A stretch of 64,000 bases of DNA from Paenibacillus oleatilyticus (lineage in GTDB: Bacteria > Bacillota > Bacilli > Paenibacillales > NBRC-103111). Below are positions 10,262-19,837 of the stretch, one piece after another. The DNA is taken from positions 1 through 64,000 of the forward strand of contig NZ_JAHNZO010000029.1 in NCBI RefSeq assembly GCF_018998565.1. Direction: 5' to 3'. Position 1 is the stretch's first letter; every line of letters starts with the position of its first letter. The notes beneath the pieces are model-generated. The model had not been told where the DNA came from. It did no database searches and worked only from the letters and a program-made list of their open reading frames with translations. The position numbers and the translations under genes were made by a program.

Positions 10262-11827
10262 CTATTTCACAATCCGTTTGCCAAGCCATAAAATTCGGAA
10301 AACGTCATCGCGGTTAATGAGTTTAAGCAGCATGGCGATCAGCAGATAAACGATAACTCCCGTCAGGCAGGAGAAGGCAAAACGCGTAAAGCCGCTGTTG
10401 ATCCAAGGCGTATACATCACGACATAACTGGCAAAGCCGGCGACGGCCATACTTATTCCGACTTTCAGGAAATCTCCGGCCTGCATGCGAAACTGAAGCA
10501 GGCGCACGACACTGTTCCAGTGCAGCAAGGTAACGAGCATGATATTCACGCTGATGGCGACAACTGCACCCAAGATGCCGAATTCCGGACGGCTGGCCAA
10601 GAAATAAATCAGCGTCAGCTTAACGATAGACCCGACGAGCGTATTGATCAGTGCGCTTCCGGGTCTTTCGAGCGCTTGGAGGGTCGACTGCAGCGGCGCC
10701 TGAAAATAAATGAAAAGCGCCGCGGGCGCCATCATCCGAAGCATCGCCCCGACCCCGGGCTGCCCGTACATATACTGGCAAATGGGCTCTGCCAGCACAT
10801 ACATCAATACGGCAAAGGGGGCGCCCGTCACCAAGGCAAGCTTCAGCGATTGGTGCAGCCGCATATGGATGGTTTTCATGTCGTTCTTGGCCGCCGCCTC
10901 GGATAAGGACGGGATAAGCGAGACGGCGAGGGAAAAAGTAAGGGCGCTAGGCAGCATCAGCACCGGAATAATCATGCCTTGCAATGCTCCGTACTGCGCC
11001 GTTGCCACGCCGGTTGCCACGCCTGCAACAGCAAGGCTTTGAATAATCAGAATCGATTCGAGAAAATACGAGATGGAGCCGACCAGCTTGCTTCCGGTGA
11101 CGGGCACGGCTAACTGCAGAAGACTTTTCAGGCTATCGAAGCGGTTGAGCGATCGTCTGGCTCCGGTCTTTGCCCGGTGAGACGCCAGCCGCTGCCACCG
11201 GTTATGCCGGTATAGCAGCACCAGAACGAGCAAGGCGCACAGTTCACCGACCATGACGCCGAGCATCGCTCCGGCGGCGGCAAATTCGATGCCGTAAGGC
11301 AGCAGCATGAAGGCAAAGGCGAGCACGGTAACGATGCGGACGAGCGTCTCGACCACCTGGGACACTGCCGTCGGAATCATGTCCTGCCGGCCTTGAAAAT
11401 ACCCGCGGAATACGGCCGATATGCCGACGAGCGGGATGATCGGCGTCATACACAGGAATGTGTAATATACCCGAGGGTCCGTGAACAGATGGTCCGTAAT
11501 CCAGCGGGCACCGAGGACGATGACGGCCGTAAAGACAAAGCTGATTACGGTAGCCAGGGCAAGCGCTACCCGAAAGATCGTACGGACCCGGGCCGCGTTG
11601 CCCTCGGCTTCGGCCGCAGCGATCAATTTGGCTACCGCGACCGGAATGCCTCCGGTGACGATCGTAAGAATAACGATGAGAAACGGCCATCCCATTTGAT
11701 AAAGGCCGATTCCTTCGGGGCCGATCACCCGCGGAAGCGTGATCCGGGGAATGAAGCCGAGGATGCGGTTGACAATGCCTGCTGCAAGGAGGATGAGCGT
11801 TCCTTGGATAAATGATTGTTTTGTCAA
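10262..11827 (-). CDS. spoVB: Stage V sporulation protein B, MOP-family flippase
   Basis: Polytopic membrane protein of the MurJ/Wzx (MOP) superfamily needed for spore cortex formation, proposed to flip lipid-linked cell-wall precursor. The 521 residues contain about 14 hydrophobic helices; the N-terminal LLAAGIVNRILGFIPRI and GPEGIGLYQMGWP, and FRGYFQGRQDM, are typical of SpoVB. The start is a TTG at 11827 behind AAGAAGGTCGG. It is alone on the reverse strand between the DUF421 gene and the ComN-like gene, which matches Bacillus order. SpoVB is the best guess among several MOP paralogues because of this context. Confidence 0.88.
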   Translation of the reverse strand: MTKQSFIQGTLILLAAGIVNRILGFIPRITLPRVIGPEGIGLYQMGWPFLIVILTIVTGGIPVAVAKLIAAAEAEGNAARVRTIFRVALALATVISFVFTAVIVLGARWITDHLFTDPRVYYTFLCMTPIIPLVGISAVFRGYFQGRQDMIPTAVSQVVETLVRIVTVLAFAFMLLPYGIEFAAAGAMLGVMVGELCALLVLVLLYRHNRWQRLASHRAKTGARRSLNRFDSLKSLLQLAVPVTGSKLVGSISYFLESILIIQSLAVAGVATGVATAQYGALQGMIIPVLMLPSALTFSLAVSLIPSLSEAAAKNDMKTIHMRLHQSLKLALVTGAPFAVLMYVLAEPICQYMYGQPGVGAMLRMMAPAALFIYFQAPLQSTLQALERPGSALINTLVGSIVKLTLIYFLASRPEFGILGAVVAISVNIMLVTLLHWNSVVRLLQFRMQAGDFLKVGISMAVAGFASYVVMYTPWINSGFTRFAFSCLTGVIVYLLIAMLLKLINRDDVFRILWLGKRIVK

Positions 11828-12009
11828 GGGACCGACCTTCTTTCTTACTGGATGGGCTTGTATTCCCGTGTGTTATTAATGGATATGCATAACCTGTCCA
11901 AGAGCATGCAATAATTTTTAGAGCACGCCGCAGGCACAAGCGGCAGGAAAACGCTCGGGTACAGCGAATAGGTACAATAACGAGGCTGCGCACGCGGGAG
12001 GGTTGCAAG

Positions 12010-12717
12010 ATGGAAAACGACAGTTGGAAACAGGATCGCAGCGACGGCAAGCGTTCGGATGCCATGGAAGCGGAGCTGGAGCACGCCGCCACCTCCGCTC
12101 CGGAAACGGAGGAGGAAACCGGGAACGAGAATACGGACAGCTCGGAGTCCCGGAATCCGGAAGAAGACGGGGCGCGGGAAGCTGCAGCCGAAAAGCCGCT
12201 TGCGGAACCGATCCCATATATGGAGCTTTTTTACTCGGAGAGGGAGAATGGCGATCACCCGGAGGATTCGTCGGCGGAGGAGACGGTTTCGGCCCCGTGT
12301 TTGCTTGAGGAGGAAGGGGCGGCCGATCCGAAACCGGTCGAGCCTCAGCAGGAGATCGGCTCGGCCTCGGCTCAGGAGAACGACGAGGAGTGCGAACCCG
12401 AAGCGGGCAATCTGCCGGAGCTTTGGATGAAGCACATGGAATCGGAACCGGACCCTGAACCGGAAGAAGAGCAGCCTATGAATGATGAGGAGCTCAGCCG
12501 GGTAATCGAAGAAATTTGCCGGAGCAAAGCCGAGGAGTTCCGCATGATCGGTTACGAGCAGGTGACAGGAGAGGAAATATGGGAGTGCGTCAGCGACAAA
12601 TACCATAAGACCGGCGTTCCTCCGCTGCACCGGATCGTCAACGATATTTTATCTTTAAAGGCGACGCAGTTCATGAACTGGATGACCATGAGCATATACA
12701 AGGATGCCCATCGCTAG
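12010..12717 (+). CDS. ComN-like post-transcriptional regulator with long acidic N-terminus
   Basis: The last 80 or so residues (from MNDEELSRVIEEICRSK, about 157, to the end at 235) match the post-transcriptional regulator family of B. subtilis ComN, a roughly 100-residue protein that affects comE mRNA and lies next to secDF. The first 155 residues are a low-complexity, strongly acidic region rich in Glu, Pro and Ala that ordinary ComN lacks. GGGAGGG before the ATG gives a clear start, and codon use in the extension looks like that of its neighbours, so I take it as real coding sequence. It lies between spoVB and secD as in Bacillus. Function of the acidic arm is unknown. Confidence 0.75.
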   Translation: MENDSWKQDRSDGKRSDAMEAELEHAATSAPETEEETGNENTDSSESRNPEEDGAREAAAEKPLAEPIPYMELFYSERENGDHPEDSSAEETVSAPCLLEEEGAADPKPVEPQQEIGSASAQENDEECEPEAGNLPELWMKHMESEPDPEPEEEQPMNDEELSRVIEEICRSKAEEFRMIGYEQVTGEEIWECVSDKYHKTGVPPLHRIVNDILSLKATQFMNWMTMSIYKDAHR

Positions 12718-12770
12718 CGACCGGGCTTCTTTTTTGCGCGCGTCTTTACAGAAAGGAAAAAAGAGGCAAA

Positions 12771-12799
12771 TTGACTCGTTTTTCGCACGTAGGTATAAT
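12771..12799 (+). promoter_or_regulatory. Sigma-A type promoter for secD-secF
   Basis: TTGACT (12771-12776) and TATAAT (12794-12799) are separated by exactly 17 bases, 30 bases before the secD start codon. This is one of the strongest vegetative promoter matches in the window. Confidence 0.8.
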
Positions 12800-12828
12800 A
12801 GGAATATTGAGTATGGAAGGAGACTTTT

Positions 12829-14061
12829 ATGGACATCAAAAGAATCGTCGCTTTTTTCGCTATCGTGCTGATCGTTCTTGCCGCGATCGGAGTGACGAGT
12901 CCGCAGCTTGTCAGACAAGTGAAGCTGGGGCTTGATTTGAAAGGCGGCTTTGAGATTCTGTACGTTGTGGAGCCGATTGAGCCCGGGAAGCCGGTTACTC
13001 CCGAATCGCTCAAGCAAACCGCGATCAGTCTGGAGAAACGGGCCGATAGCCTCGGGATTGCCGAGCCGGAAGTGACAACCGAGGGAAGCGACCGAATCCG
13101 CGTGAAACTGGCCGGGGTTTCGAATGAAGAGGAAGTTAGAAAGATCATCAAAGAGCCTGCACAGCTGACGTTCCGCGGGCCGGACGGCACGAAGGAAATG
13201 CTGGGGAGCGACTTCGTAGAGGGCGCTGCCAAAGTCGGCTTCGACCAGCAGAACCGTCCTATGATTTCGATCGAAGTCAAGGATAAAGAGAAATTCCGCA
13301 AGGTCACGGAGAAGCTGCTCGGTCAACCGCTTGCCATTTATTTGGACGAGACCCAACTGTCCGCGCCGGTCGTACAGCAGGTGCTGACCGACGGGAAAGC
13401 GACCATCTCGGGCAATTATACGTATGACGAAGCCAACAAGCTGAAAGACACGATCAACCTCGGCGCGCTTCCGTTGAAGCTTACCGAGAAATATACGCAG
13501 AGCGTAGGCGCTACGCTTGGCCAACTGTCCCTGCAGGAAACGGTTAAAGCCGGCCTTGTCGGTTCCGTGCTGATCCTGCTCTTCATGCTGATCTTTTACC
13601 GGATACCGGGCCTTGTCGCCTCGATATCGATCATCACCTACTCCTGGCTGCTGCTCATCGTCTTCGACTGGATTCACGCGACATTGACGCTGCCGGGGAT
13701 CGCGGCGTTTATTCTCGGTATCGGGATGGCGGTCGACGCGAACATCATTACCGCGGAGCGGATCAAAGAGGAAATCCGCAGCGGCAAGAGCATTCTTTCC
13801 TCGATGAAGGCGGGTTCGAAGCATTCGTTCAGGACGATTATGGATGCCAATATTACGAACATCATTTCCGGCTTTGTGTTATTTTACATCGGTAACGGAG
13901 CCATCCGCGGATTTGCGCTTACGACGATGCTCAGCATCGTGCTCAGTGTGATCACGAACGTCTTCTTTGCGCGGTTTTTGACCTTGCTGCTCATCCGAAG
14001 CAATTTGTTCAAGAAGCCGGTCTACTTTGGCGTAAAGGAGTCGGAAATCCGTGAACTCTAA
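12829..14061 (+). CDS. secD: Protein translocase subunit SecD
   Basis: RND-type membrane subunit that uses proton-motive force to complete Sec-dependent export. The 410-residue protein has an N-terminal helix, the D1 motif LGLDLKGGFEILY, a periplasmic-equivalent domain (about 40-230, outside the membrane), and five C-terminal helices containing GIGMAVDANIITAERIKEE. GGAAGGAG precedes the ATG. B. subtilis has a fused SecDF, whereas here SecD and SecF are separate overlapping genes. A shorter P1 domain than in E. coli is usual for Firmicutes. Confidence 0.96.
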   Translation: MDIKRIVAFFAIVLIVLAAIGVTSPQLVRQVKLGLDLKGGFEILYVVEPIEPGKPVTPESLKQTAISLEKRADSLGIAEPEVTTEGSDRIRVKLAGVSNEEEVRKIIKEPAQLTFRGPDGTKEMLGSDFVEGAAKVGFDQQNRPMISIEVKDKEKFRKVTEKLLGQPLAIYLDETQLSAPVVQQVLTDGKATISGNYTYDEANKLKDTINLGALPLKLTEKYTQSVGATLGQLSLQETVKAGLVGSVLILLFMLIFYRIPGLVASISIITYSWLLLIVFDWIHATLTLPGIAAFILGIGMAVDANIITAERIKEEIRSGKSILSSMKAGSKHSFRTIMDANITNIISGFVLFYIGNGAIRGFALTTMLSIVLSVITNVFFARFLTLLLIRSNLFKKPVYFGVKESEIREL

Positions 14062-14968
14062 AACTAAAATACTTTTCGATTTTGTCAAACATCGCAAAAC
14101 GTTCTATATCATTTCACTTCTCATCTGTATCATCGGCGCCGTCGTGTTGTCGGTCAGCGGTTTGAACTACGGGGTAGAATTCCGGGCAGGGACGTCCATG
14201 GACATCTCGGCCGGACAAGCGATGGACAAGGCCAAAGCCGAAGAACTGCTCAAAAGCGTCGGTGTCGAAGCCGGTGTAATGACGCTGGGCGGGGACAACA
14301 ACAACCGCCTGTCCATGAGATTTAACGATATTTTGCCCGAAGCAACCCAGAAACAGATTCAGGAAAAATTCAAGGCAACCTATGGCAACGGCGTATCGCA
14401 GGAAGTCAATACCGTTACGCCGGATATGGCGTTGGAGCTTCGCAATAAAGCGCTCATCGCGATCGGGGTAGCCAGCTTGGCCATTTGTCTCTATGTCACG
14501 ATCCGCTTCGAGTGGCGGTTCGCGATTGCTTCGATTATTGCGATTCTGCATGACGCCTTTTTGGTTATCAGCGTGTTCGCGATATTCCGGCTGGAAGTGA
14601 ACTTGCCGTTTATGGCGGCCGTGCTCACAACGATCGGTTATTCGATTAACGATAAAATCGTCGTCTTTGACCGGGTCCGCGAAAATCTGCGCTTTGCCAA
14701 GCTGAAGACGCCGGACGATTTGGCGTCCTTATTGAACGACAGTATCTGGCAGACGATGACAAGGAATATCAATACGGTCCTAACGGTATTGATTGCCGCC
14801 GTTTGTTTGCTTATACTCGGCAGTCCTTCCATTCAGCTCTTCGCGCTTGCGAAGATCGTCGGTCTGACCAGCGGCGCTTATTCTTCTATCTTTATTGCAG
14901 GCCCGCTCTGGTACGATCTGAAAAGCAAATCGATCGACTCGAAAAAGAGCTCTGCAGCGAAAGCGTAA
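14051..14968 (+). CDS. secF: Protein translocase subunit SecF
   Basis: Partner of SecD in the export motor. The 305-residue protein begins at a GTG that overlaps the last 11 bases of secD, so the pair is translationally coupled. It shows the N-terminal helix, the SecF motif GLNYGVEFRAGTSMDI, and five more helices with TTIGYSINDKIVVFDRVREN, and ends in a short Ser/Lys-rich tail. Length and motifs are normal. Confidence 0.96.
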   Translation: MNSKTKILFDFVKHRKTFYIISLLICIIGAVVLSVSGLNYGVEFRAGTSMDISAGQAMDKAKAEELLKSVGVEAGVMTLGGDNNNRLSMRFNDILPEATQKQIQEKFKATYGNGVSQEVNTVTPDMALELRNKALIAIGVASLAICLYVTIRFEWRFAIASIIAILHDAFLVISVFAIFRLEVNLPFMAAVLTTIGYSINDKIVVFDRVRENLRFAKLKTPDDLASLLNDSIWQTMTRNINTVLTVLIAAVCLLILGSPSIQLFALAKIVGLTSGAYSSIFIAGPLWYDLKSKSIDSKKSSAAKA

Positions 14969-15064
14969 GAACCGCTTTTACCGAAGCCATGGTTCATCTG
15001 CGGCCGGCCGCGCGAAACGGCAAGTTTCCGCGGCCTTTCTATCAATCTCATGGAGGAGTGGCCC

Positions 15065-16015
15065 ATGACGGAGGAACGTTACAAGCAAGCGGCTGCGGGC
15101 GCATGGATCGGCATAGCAGGAAATCTTGCCCTGGCCCTTCTGAAAGGCGTAACCGGCTATATGGCCAACAGTAAAGCATTAATGGCTGATGCGTTCCATT
15201 CGGCGTCGGATGTCGTAGGATCGGTGGCGGTGCTGGTCGGGCTTCGCGCGGCCAAGAAGCCTCCTGACGAAGATCATCCGTACGGACACGGCAAGGCGGA
15301 GCCGATAGCGGCCATTGTTTTATCGGTGCTGCTGCTTGTGGTCGGCGTGGAAATCGGCATTTCGGCTGTGAAGTCGATCTATGGCGGCGTGCATGAACCG
15401 CCGGAGGGCTTCGCGCTGACAGTGCTCATCTTGTCCATCATTGTCAAAGAAGCGATGTTTCAATACAAGTTTCGGCTTGGGAAGAAGCTGGCGAGTCAAG
15501 CCCTGATCGCTAACGCTTGGGAGCACCGCTCCGACGTTTATTCTTCGATTGCCGCTTTTATCGGCGTCGGGGGCGCGATGCTCGGCTCCTATTTCGGAAT
15601 GGCTTACCTGTATTACTTGGACCCGATTGCGGGTTTGGTCGTCGCGGTCATGGTGCTTCGAATGGGATACCGTTTATTGATGGATTCGGTTCACAGCACG
15701 ATGGACCACGTACTGCATCAAGAAGATGCGGCAGATTTGCTTGAAACGGTACAGCGCATTAAAGGCGTTATTGCTGTGGATCAACTGCGGGCGCGGGAAC
15801 ACGGCCATTATGTCATTGTCGACGTAAAAATCAGCGTCAATCCGCGCATCTCGATTCAGGAAGGGCATGATATTGCCAAAATCGTCAAGCATACGCTCAT
15901 GAAACGGTTTCTGCACGTTTCCGACGTGTTCGTTCACGTCAATCCGTACGATGCAGGATATCCGTACAAAAGTACGGATTCGGAGCCTGACGATATGCCC
16001 ACGCTGCTTCATTAA
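15065..16015 (+). CDS. Cation diffusion facilitator transporter
   Basis: A proton- or potassium-coupled exporter of divalent metals. The 316 residues give six helices; the metal site is visible as ALMADAFHSASD in helix 2 and WEHRSDVYSS in helix 5, both with the HxxxD pattern, and the cytoplasmic domain (about 215-300) includes VIVDVKISVNPRISIQEGHDIA. The start at 15065 follows GGAGGAG by six bases; an upstream ATG at 15050 is less well placed. In B. subtilis a gene of this family also lies between secDF and recJ, to my recollection. Metal specificity cannot be read from the sequence. Confidence 0.93.
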   Translation: MTEERYKQAAAGAWIGIAGNLALALLKGVTGYMANSKALMADAFHSASDVVGSVAVLVGLRAAKKPPDEDHPYGHGKAEPIAAIVLSVLLLVVGVEIGISAVKSIYGGVHEPPEGFALTVLILSIIVKEAMFQYKFRLGKKLASQALIANAWEHRSDVYSSIAAFIGVGGAMLGSYFGMAYLYYLDPIAGLVVAVMVLRMGYRLLMDSVHSTMDHVLHQEDAADLLETVQRIKGVIAVDQLRAREHGHYVIVDVKISVNPRISIQEGHDIAKIVKHTLMKRFLHVSDVFVHVNPYDAGYPYKSTDSEPDDMPTLLH

Positions 16016-16038
16016 GAGGAATAGGGGGAACGGCCGTC

Positions 16039-18492
16039 ATGCTTCAGGCGAAGGCAAGATGGAATATCGGCGCGGCAGACGGCAATGCGGCTGAAAGGTT
16101 GGCGGAGGAGCTTAATTTGCCGCCGATCATTTCAAGACTGCTCGTTGTCCGGGGAATAACAGATTCCACGCAAGCCGCTCATTTTTTAAACGGAGGAACG
16201 GATCAGACGTACGATCCGTTCCTTTTAGATGGTATGGAACAAGCGGTGGAACGAATTCGAAAAGCGATCGATAACGGGGAACATATTCGCATCTACGGCG
16301 ATTACGACGCGGACGGTGTCAGCAGCACAACGCTGATGGTTCACCTGCTGCGGCAGCTCGGCTGCACGTTCGATTATTACATTCCGCACCGCGTTCACGA
16401 AGGCTACGGTCTCAATACCGCTGCGCTTGACGCGGCGAAAGAGCAGGGCGTCGGGCTGATCGTGACGGTCGATACCGGCATCAGCGCCGTGAAGGAAATC
16501 GCGTATGCGAACGTTCTGGGAATCGATGTCATCGTTACGGATCACCATGAACCGCCGGAGGTGCTCCCGGACGCTTACGTATTGATCAACCCGAAAAAGC
16601 GGGGTTGTCCATACCCTTACAAGCAGCTTGCAGGGGTAGGCGTCGCGCTTAAGCTCGCACAAGCGCTGCTCGGCCGTTGGCCCGAGGAGCTGCTGGAGTT
16701 TGCCGCCATCGGTACGGTAGCCGATCTCATGCTGCTGACGGACGAAAATCGGATCATCGTGAAGCAAGGCTTGGAACGAATGAGAGCGACATCGAATTAT
16801 GGTATTCGATCGCTGCTGGAAATAGCCGGCGTTCCGGTTCGGGAGGTATCCTCTACGCACATCGGGTTTGCCCTGGCGCCCCGCATTAATGCAAGCGGCC
16901 GTCTGCTCAGTGCGGACACGGCGGTAAGGCTGCTGACGACCACGAGCGAACAGGAAGCGGATCAGCTGGCATTCGAGCTGGATCAGCTGAACAAGGAACG
17001 GCAGCGCATTGTCGACGAAATGGCCAAGCAGGCCGTAGACATGGTCGAAAAACGCAAAGCGGACGGCGGACTGCCCGATGCTATCGTACTGGCTCACGAA
17101 GAATGGAACGTTGGTGTGATCGGCATCGTTGCCTCCAAGATCGTCGACCGGTTTTACCGGCCGACCATTATTTTGGGCATCGATCCGGAAACCGGTATGG
17201 CCAAAGGCTCTGCGCGTTCGATCGCCGGCTTCGACATGTACCGCGCCTTAACGCACTGCTCCGATATCATGGATCATTACGGCGGTCATCCGATGGCGGC
17301 GGGCATGACGCTTGCAAGGGCACATTTGCCGGAACTCGGTCTTCGGTTGGAGCAGCTGGCGAAAGAATGGCTGACGCCGGACGATTACATACCGCAGCTG
17401 GATGCGGATCTGGTCTGCGATTTCAGCGACGTAACCTTGGAAAGCATCGGACAACTGGAGCGGCTTGGACCGTTCGGGATGGGGAATCCGTCTCCGCGTT
17501 TCGTGTTCGGCGATCTTGCTTTAAATGACATGCGCACGATGGGCAAGGAGCAGCAGCATTTGAAGCTGTCTCTCCGGTCTGCGCAGGACGAGACGGCGGC
17601 CGCCATGGATGGGGTCGGATTCGGCAAAGCTTCTTTGGCGGAATGGATATCGCCTTCGGCACAGCTTGAAGTGCTCGGGGAGTTATCCATCAACGAATGG
17701 AACGGAGTACGCCGTCCGCAAATTATGATCCAGGACGTGCGCGTGCCGGAAATACAGCTGTTCGATTGGCGAGGGGCTCCGAAGCCGGAAAAGAAGCTGG
17801 CGGAGCTGTGCGAACGGCTGGAACGCCATCATTCGGGGCAGCATGGCTCTTTGCCTGCCGTCATCGTATTTGGAGAGGCGGTTCCGGCTCCGCTCCAATC
17901 CCCTTCTGTTCGATACACGTTGTGGTGTGCCGACATTCACGGCCGCTTTCGGCCTGTGAACGAGCGCGCAGAACTTACGCCGTTATCGGAGGCTTTGGAC
18001 GTGTTTATTTACTGCCTCCCGCAGAGGATGGAGCAACTGCACGCGCTGGCCGCCGAAGCGTCCTCTGCACAGCGCTATTACGCAGCGTTCGGTGGCACCG
18101 AAGAGGATAAGCAAGGCAGCGTCATGCCGGGCCGTGAGATGTTCAAGGCCGTATACGGCGCCGTCATGGCGCTGCGGCCGGAAGTTGGGAGCCGGTCCAC
18201 AGCTATCCAGGTTGTTCAGGCGATTGCGAGACGTTGCGCACTCTCGCCTCATCTCGTCCTGTTTATATTGGACGTGTTTACCGAGCTCGGCTTGATCGAG
18301 CCGGAAGGGGAAGGATACAGGGTTGTACCCTCCTCCGAGAAAAAAGATTTATCTGCGTCGCTGCTTTACCGCAGCCGTTCGAAACGGCCGGACGTAGAAC
18401 AGGAGCTTCTGTACTGCTCAGCAAAGGAGCTTCGTTTGAAGCTTTTGAGAGGACAGGAACCAAACCATTCCACGATGGAGGAAATTGTATGA
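16039..18492 (+). CDS. recJ: Single-stranded-DNA-specific exonuclease RecJ
   Basis: 5'-to-3' exonuclease on single-stranded DNA used in recombination and mismatch or base-excision repair. The DHH-family motifs are all present: YGDYDADGVSS, VTVDTGISA, VTDHHEPPE, and in the DHHA1 part GGHPMAAGMTL. The catalytic core and OB-fold fill about residues 1-570; the remaining 250 residues are the C-terminal extension seen in Bacillales RecJ (total 817). An AGGGGGA site precedes the ATG. The stop overlaps the apt start (ATGA), so adenine salvage is co-translated with it. Confidence 0.96.
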   Translation: MLQAKARWNIGAADGNAAERLAEELNLPPIISRLLVVRGITDSTQAAHFLNGGTDQTYDPFLLDGMEQAVERIRKAIDNGEHIRIYGDYDADGVSSTTLMVHLLRQLGCTFDYYIPHRVHEGYGLNTAALDAAKEQGVGLIVTVDTGISAVKEIAYANVLGIDVIVTDHHEPPEVLPDAYVLINPKKRGCPYPYKQLAGVGVALKLAQALLGRWPEELLEFAAIGTVADLMLLTDENRIIVKQGLERMRATSNYGIRSLLEIAGVPVREVSSTHIGFALAPRINASGRLLSADTAVRLLTTTSEQEADQLAFELDQLNKERQRIVDEMAKQAVDMVEKRKADGGLPDAIVLAHEEWNVGVIGIVASKIVDRFYRPTIILGIDPETGMAKGSARSIAGFDMYRALTHCSDIMDHYGGHPMAAGMTLARAHLPELGLRLEQLAKEWLTPDDYIPQLDADLVCDFSDVTLESIGQLERLGPFGMGNPSPRFVFGDLALNDMRTMGKEQQHLKLSLRSAQDETAAAMDGVGFGKASLAEWISPSAQLEVLGELSINEWNGVRRPQIMIQDVRVPEIQLFDWRGAPKPEKKLAELCERLERHHSGQHGSLPAVIVFGEAVPAPLQSPSVRYTLWCADIHGRFRPVNERAELTPLSEALDVFIYCLPQRMEQLHALAAEASSAQRYYAAFGGTEEDKQGSVMPGREMFKAVYGAVMALRPEVGSRSTAIQVVQAIARRCALSPHLVLFILDVFTELGLIEPEGEGYRVVPSSEKKDLSASLLYRSRSKRPDVEQELLYCSAKELRLKLLRGQEPNHSTMEEIV

Positions 18493-19001
18493 ACTTCAAA
18501 GACTATATTCGCGTTATCGAAGACTTCCCGCAGCCGGGAATCAGCTTTAAGGACATCACGACATTGCTGAGAGACGGCCAAGCCTATAAAGCCGTTATTG
18601 ATGAGCTTGCCCGCCGCTTGAAAGACAAAGAGATCGATTGCATCGCCGGACCGGAAGCGCGCGGTTTTGTGATCGGCGCGCCGCTCGCAATCGCACTGGG
18701 AGTCGGCTTCGTCCCGATCCGCAAAAGCGGAAAGCTGCCGGGGGCGACGATTGAAGCGGATTACGCACTGGAGTATGGCAAAGACAAGCTTGCGATGCAT
18801 AACGATGCGATTGCTCCAGGACAAAAAGTACTGATCGCCGACGATTTGCTGGCCACGGGGGGTACGATTGCAACCTCGATCAATCTGGTCAAGCAGTTGG
18901 GCGGAGAAGTGATGGGAGCGGCTTTCCTGATCGAGCTTTTGGAGCTTAACGGACGGGAGAAGCTGGACGGGATCGAAGTATTTTCGCTTGTGCAATATTA
19001 A
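18489..19001 (+). CDS. apt: Adenine phosphoribosyltransferase
   Basis: Converts adenine and PRPP to AMP. The 170-residue protein starts MNFKDYIRVIEDFPQPGI, has EARGFVIGAPLA, and the PRPP-binding loop VLIADDLLATGGT. The start overlaps the recJ stop, and GATGGAGG lies eight bases upstream. recJ-apt-relA order is conserved in Bacillales; here the coat-gene island has been placed between apt and relA. A bidirectional terminator follows. Confidence 0.97.
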   Translation: MNFKDYIRVIEDFPQPGISFKDITTLLRDGQAYKAVIDELARRLKDKEIDCIAGPEARGFVIGAPLAIALGVGFVPIRKSGKLPGATIEADYALEYGKDKLAMHNDAIAPGQKVLIADDLLATGGTIATSINLVKQLGGEVMGAAFLIELLELNGREKLDGIEVFSLVQY

Positions 19002-19010
19002 TATTCGCAG

Positions 19011-19051
19011 AAAAGCGGCCTAGGGGAAAAAATTCCTTGGGCCGCTTTTTT
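19011..19051. terminator. Bidirectional terminator between apt and coat gene
   Basis: AAAAGCGGCC (19011-19020) pairs with GGCCGCTTTT (19039-19048) and is followed by T on the right and preceded by A on the left, so it can end both apt and the converging CotB-like gene at 19056. Confidence 0.85.
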
Positions 19052-19055
19052 AAGC

Positions 19056-19718
19056 TTAGGGCCGGTGAACCGTTTTGACATGATCGATATGCATGAACAT
19101 CGACGCGCCGCCGGAAGTAATGACTTCGATAATGGGGGTGTCGACGGTTTTTAACAGGCCTATCTCGCCAGGGTTTTCTCCCAGATTTAATACGACGAAC
19201 TCCCCCTCTAATTTTTTCAATTGTTGATCGATCGTTCGCGCCAGAGCCATGGTTGGTGTGCTGACCGGAAAGGAAGTCGGATTCATGGCATAAGGTGTTG
19301 TGTTCGGACTGTAAGGAATCAAATATTTTAAATGCCGCATAGCGATCAAAACGGAATGAAAAACCGGCGATTGAAAGACAAAAAAATCGTTCATGATGCT
19401 CGTGACGTATCCGTGAATCGATTGATTCCCTGTTATATACAGTTCGGTAAACATTCCTTTGGCGTTCATTAACACTTTTCGATACGATAAATCTTGGGAC
19501 GGTTCCCATGAACTCCCCGAAAATTCCACAACTGCCTCTTGCTTGGCGGAAAGAGTCATTTGCTGCAGATGCAGGAGCGGGAGATAGAGAAACCTTTCCC
19601 CATCGTGAAGTACCATAATATCGCTGCCGATATCAATGAATAAACCACGGACACAATCCCTTTTGCCGGAGACGGACAATTCGACGTACTGGTTGATATA
19701 CGAGCGCATCGTTTTCAT
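19056..19718 (-). CDS. CotB/DUF2642-like protein with three small barrel repeats
   Basis: A 220-residue protein without signal peptide or membrane helix. I see three repeats of about 45-50 residues, each reading roughly hydrophilic-VELxV-G-GxxxDIxxDxxVLxxxxxxxLPLxHLxxM: residues about 8-50, 85-130 and 165-215. This pattern is like the paired repeats of B. subtilis CotB and of DUF2642 proteins. It lacks the Ser/Arg tail of its neighbour at 19838. The ATG at 19718 follows AAGGAGG by eight bases. It lies downstream of the second CotB-like gene in the same direction, so both may be made late in the mother cell. Assignment to the coat is inferred from similarity and context. Confidence 0.6.
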   Translation of the reverse strand: MKTMRSYINQYVELSVSGKRDCVRGLFIDIGSDIMVLHDGERFLYLPLLHLQQMTLSAKQEAVVEFSGSSWEPSQDLSYRKVLMNAKGMFTELYITGNQSIHGYVTSIMNDFFVFQSPVFHSVLIAMRHLKYLIPYSPNTTPYAMNPTSFPVSTPTMALARTIDQQLKKLEGEFVVLNLGENPGEIGLLKTVDTPIIEVITSGGASMFMHIDHVKTVHRP

Positions 19719-19837
19719 ATGAAACACCTCCTTATAACCTTTTTGCAGTACTTAAGCGAAAACGATGTCCCCCAAATGGCCGCCCGAAGCTGTCGGACGC
19801 ACCGGTGGCTGCAGGCTTGCAGTGCCTTGTCCGCGGC

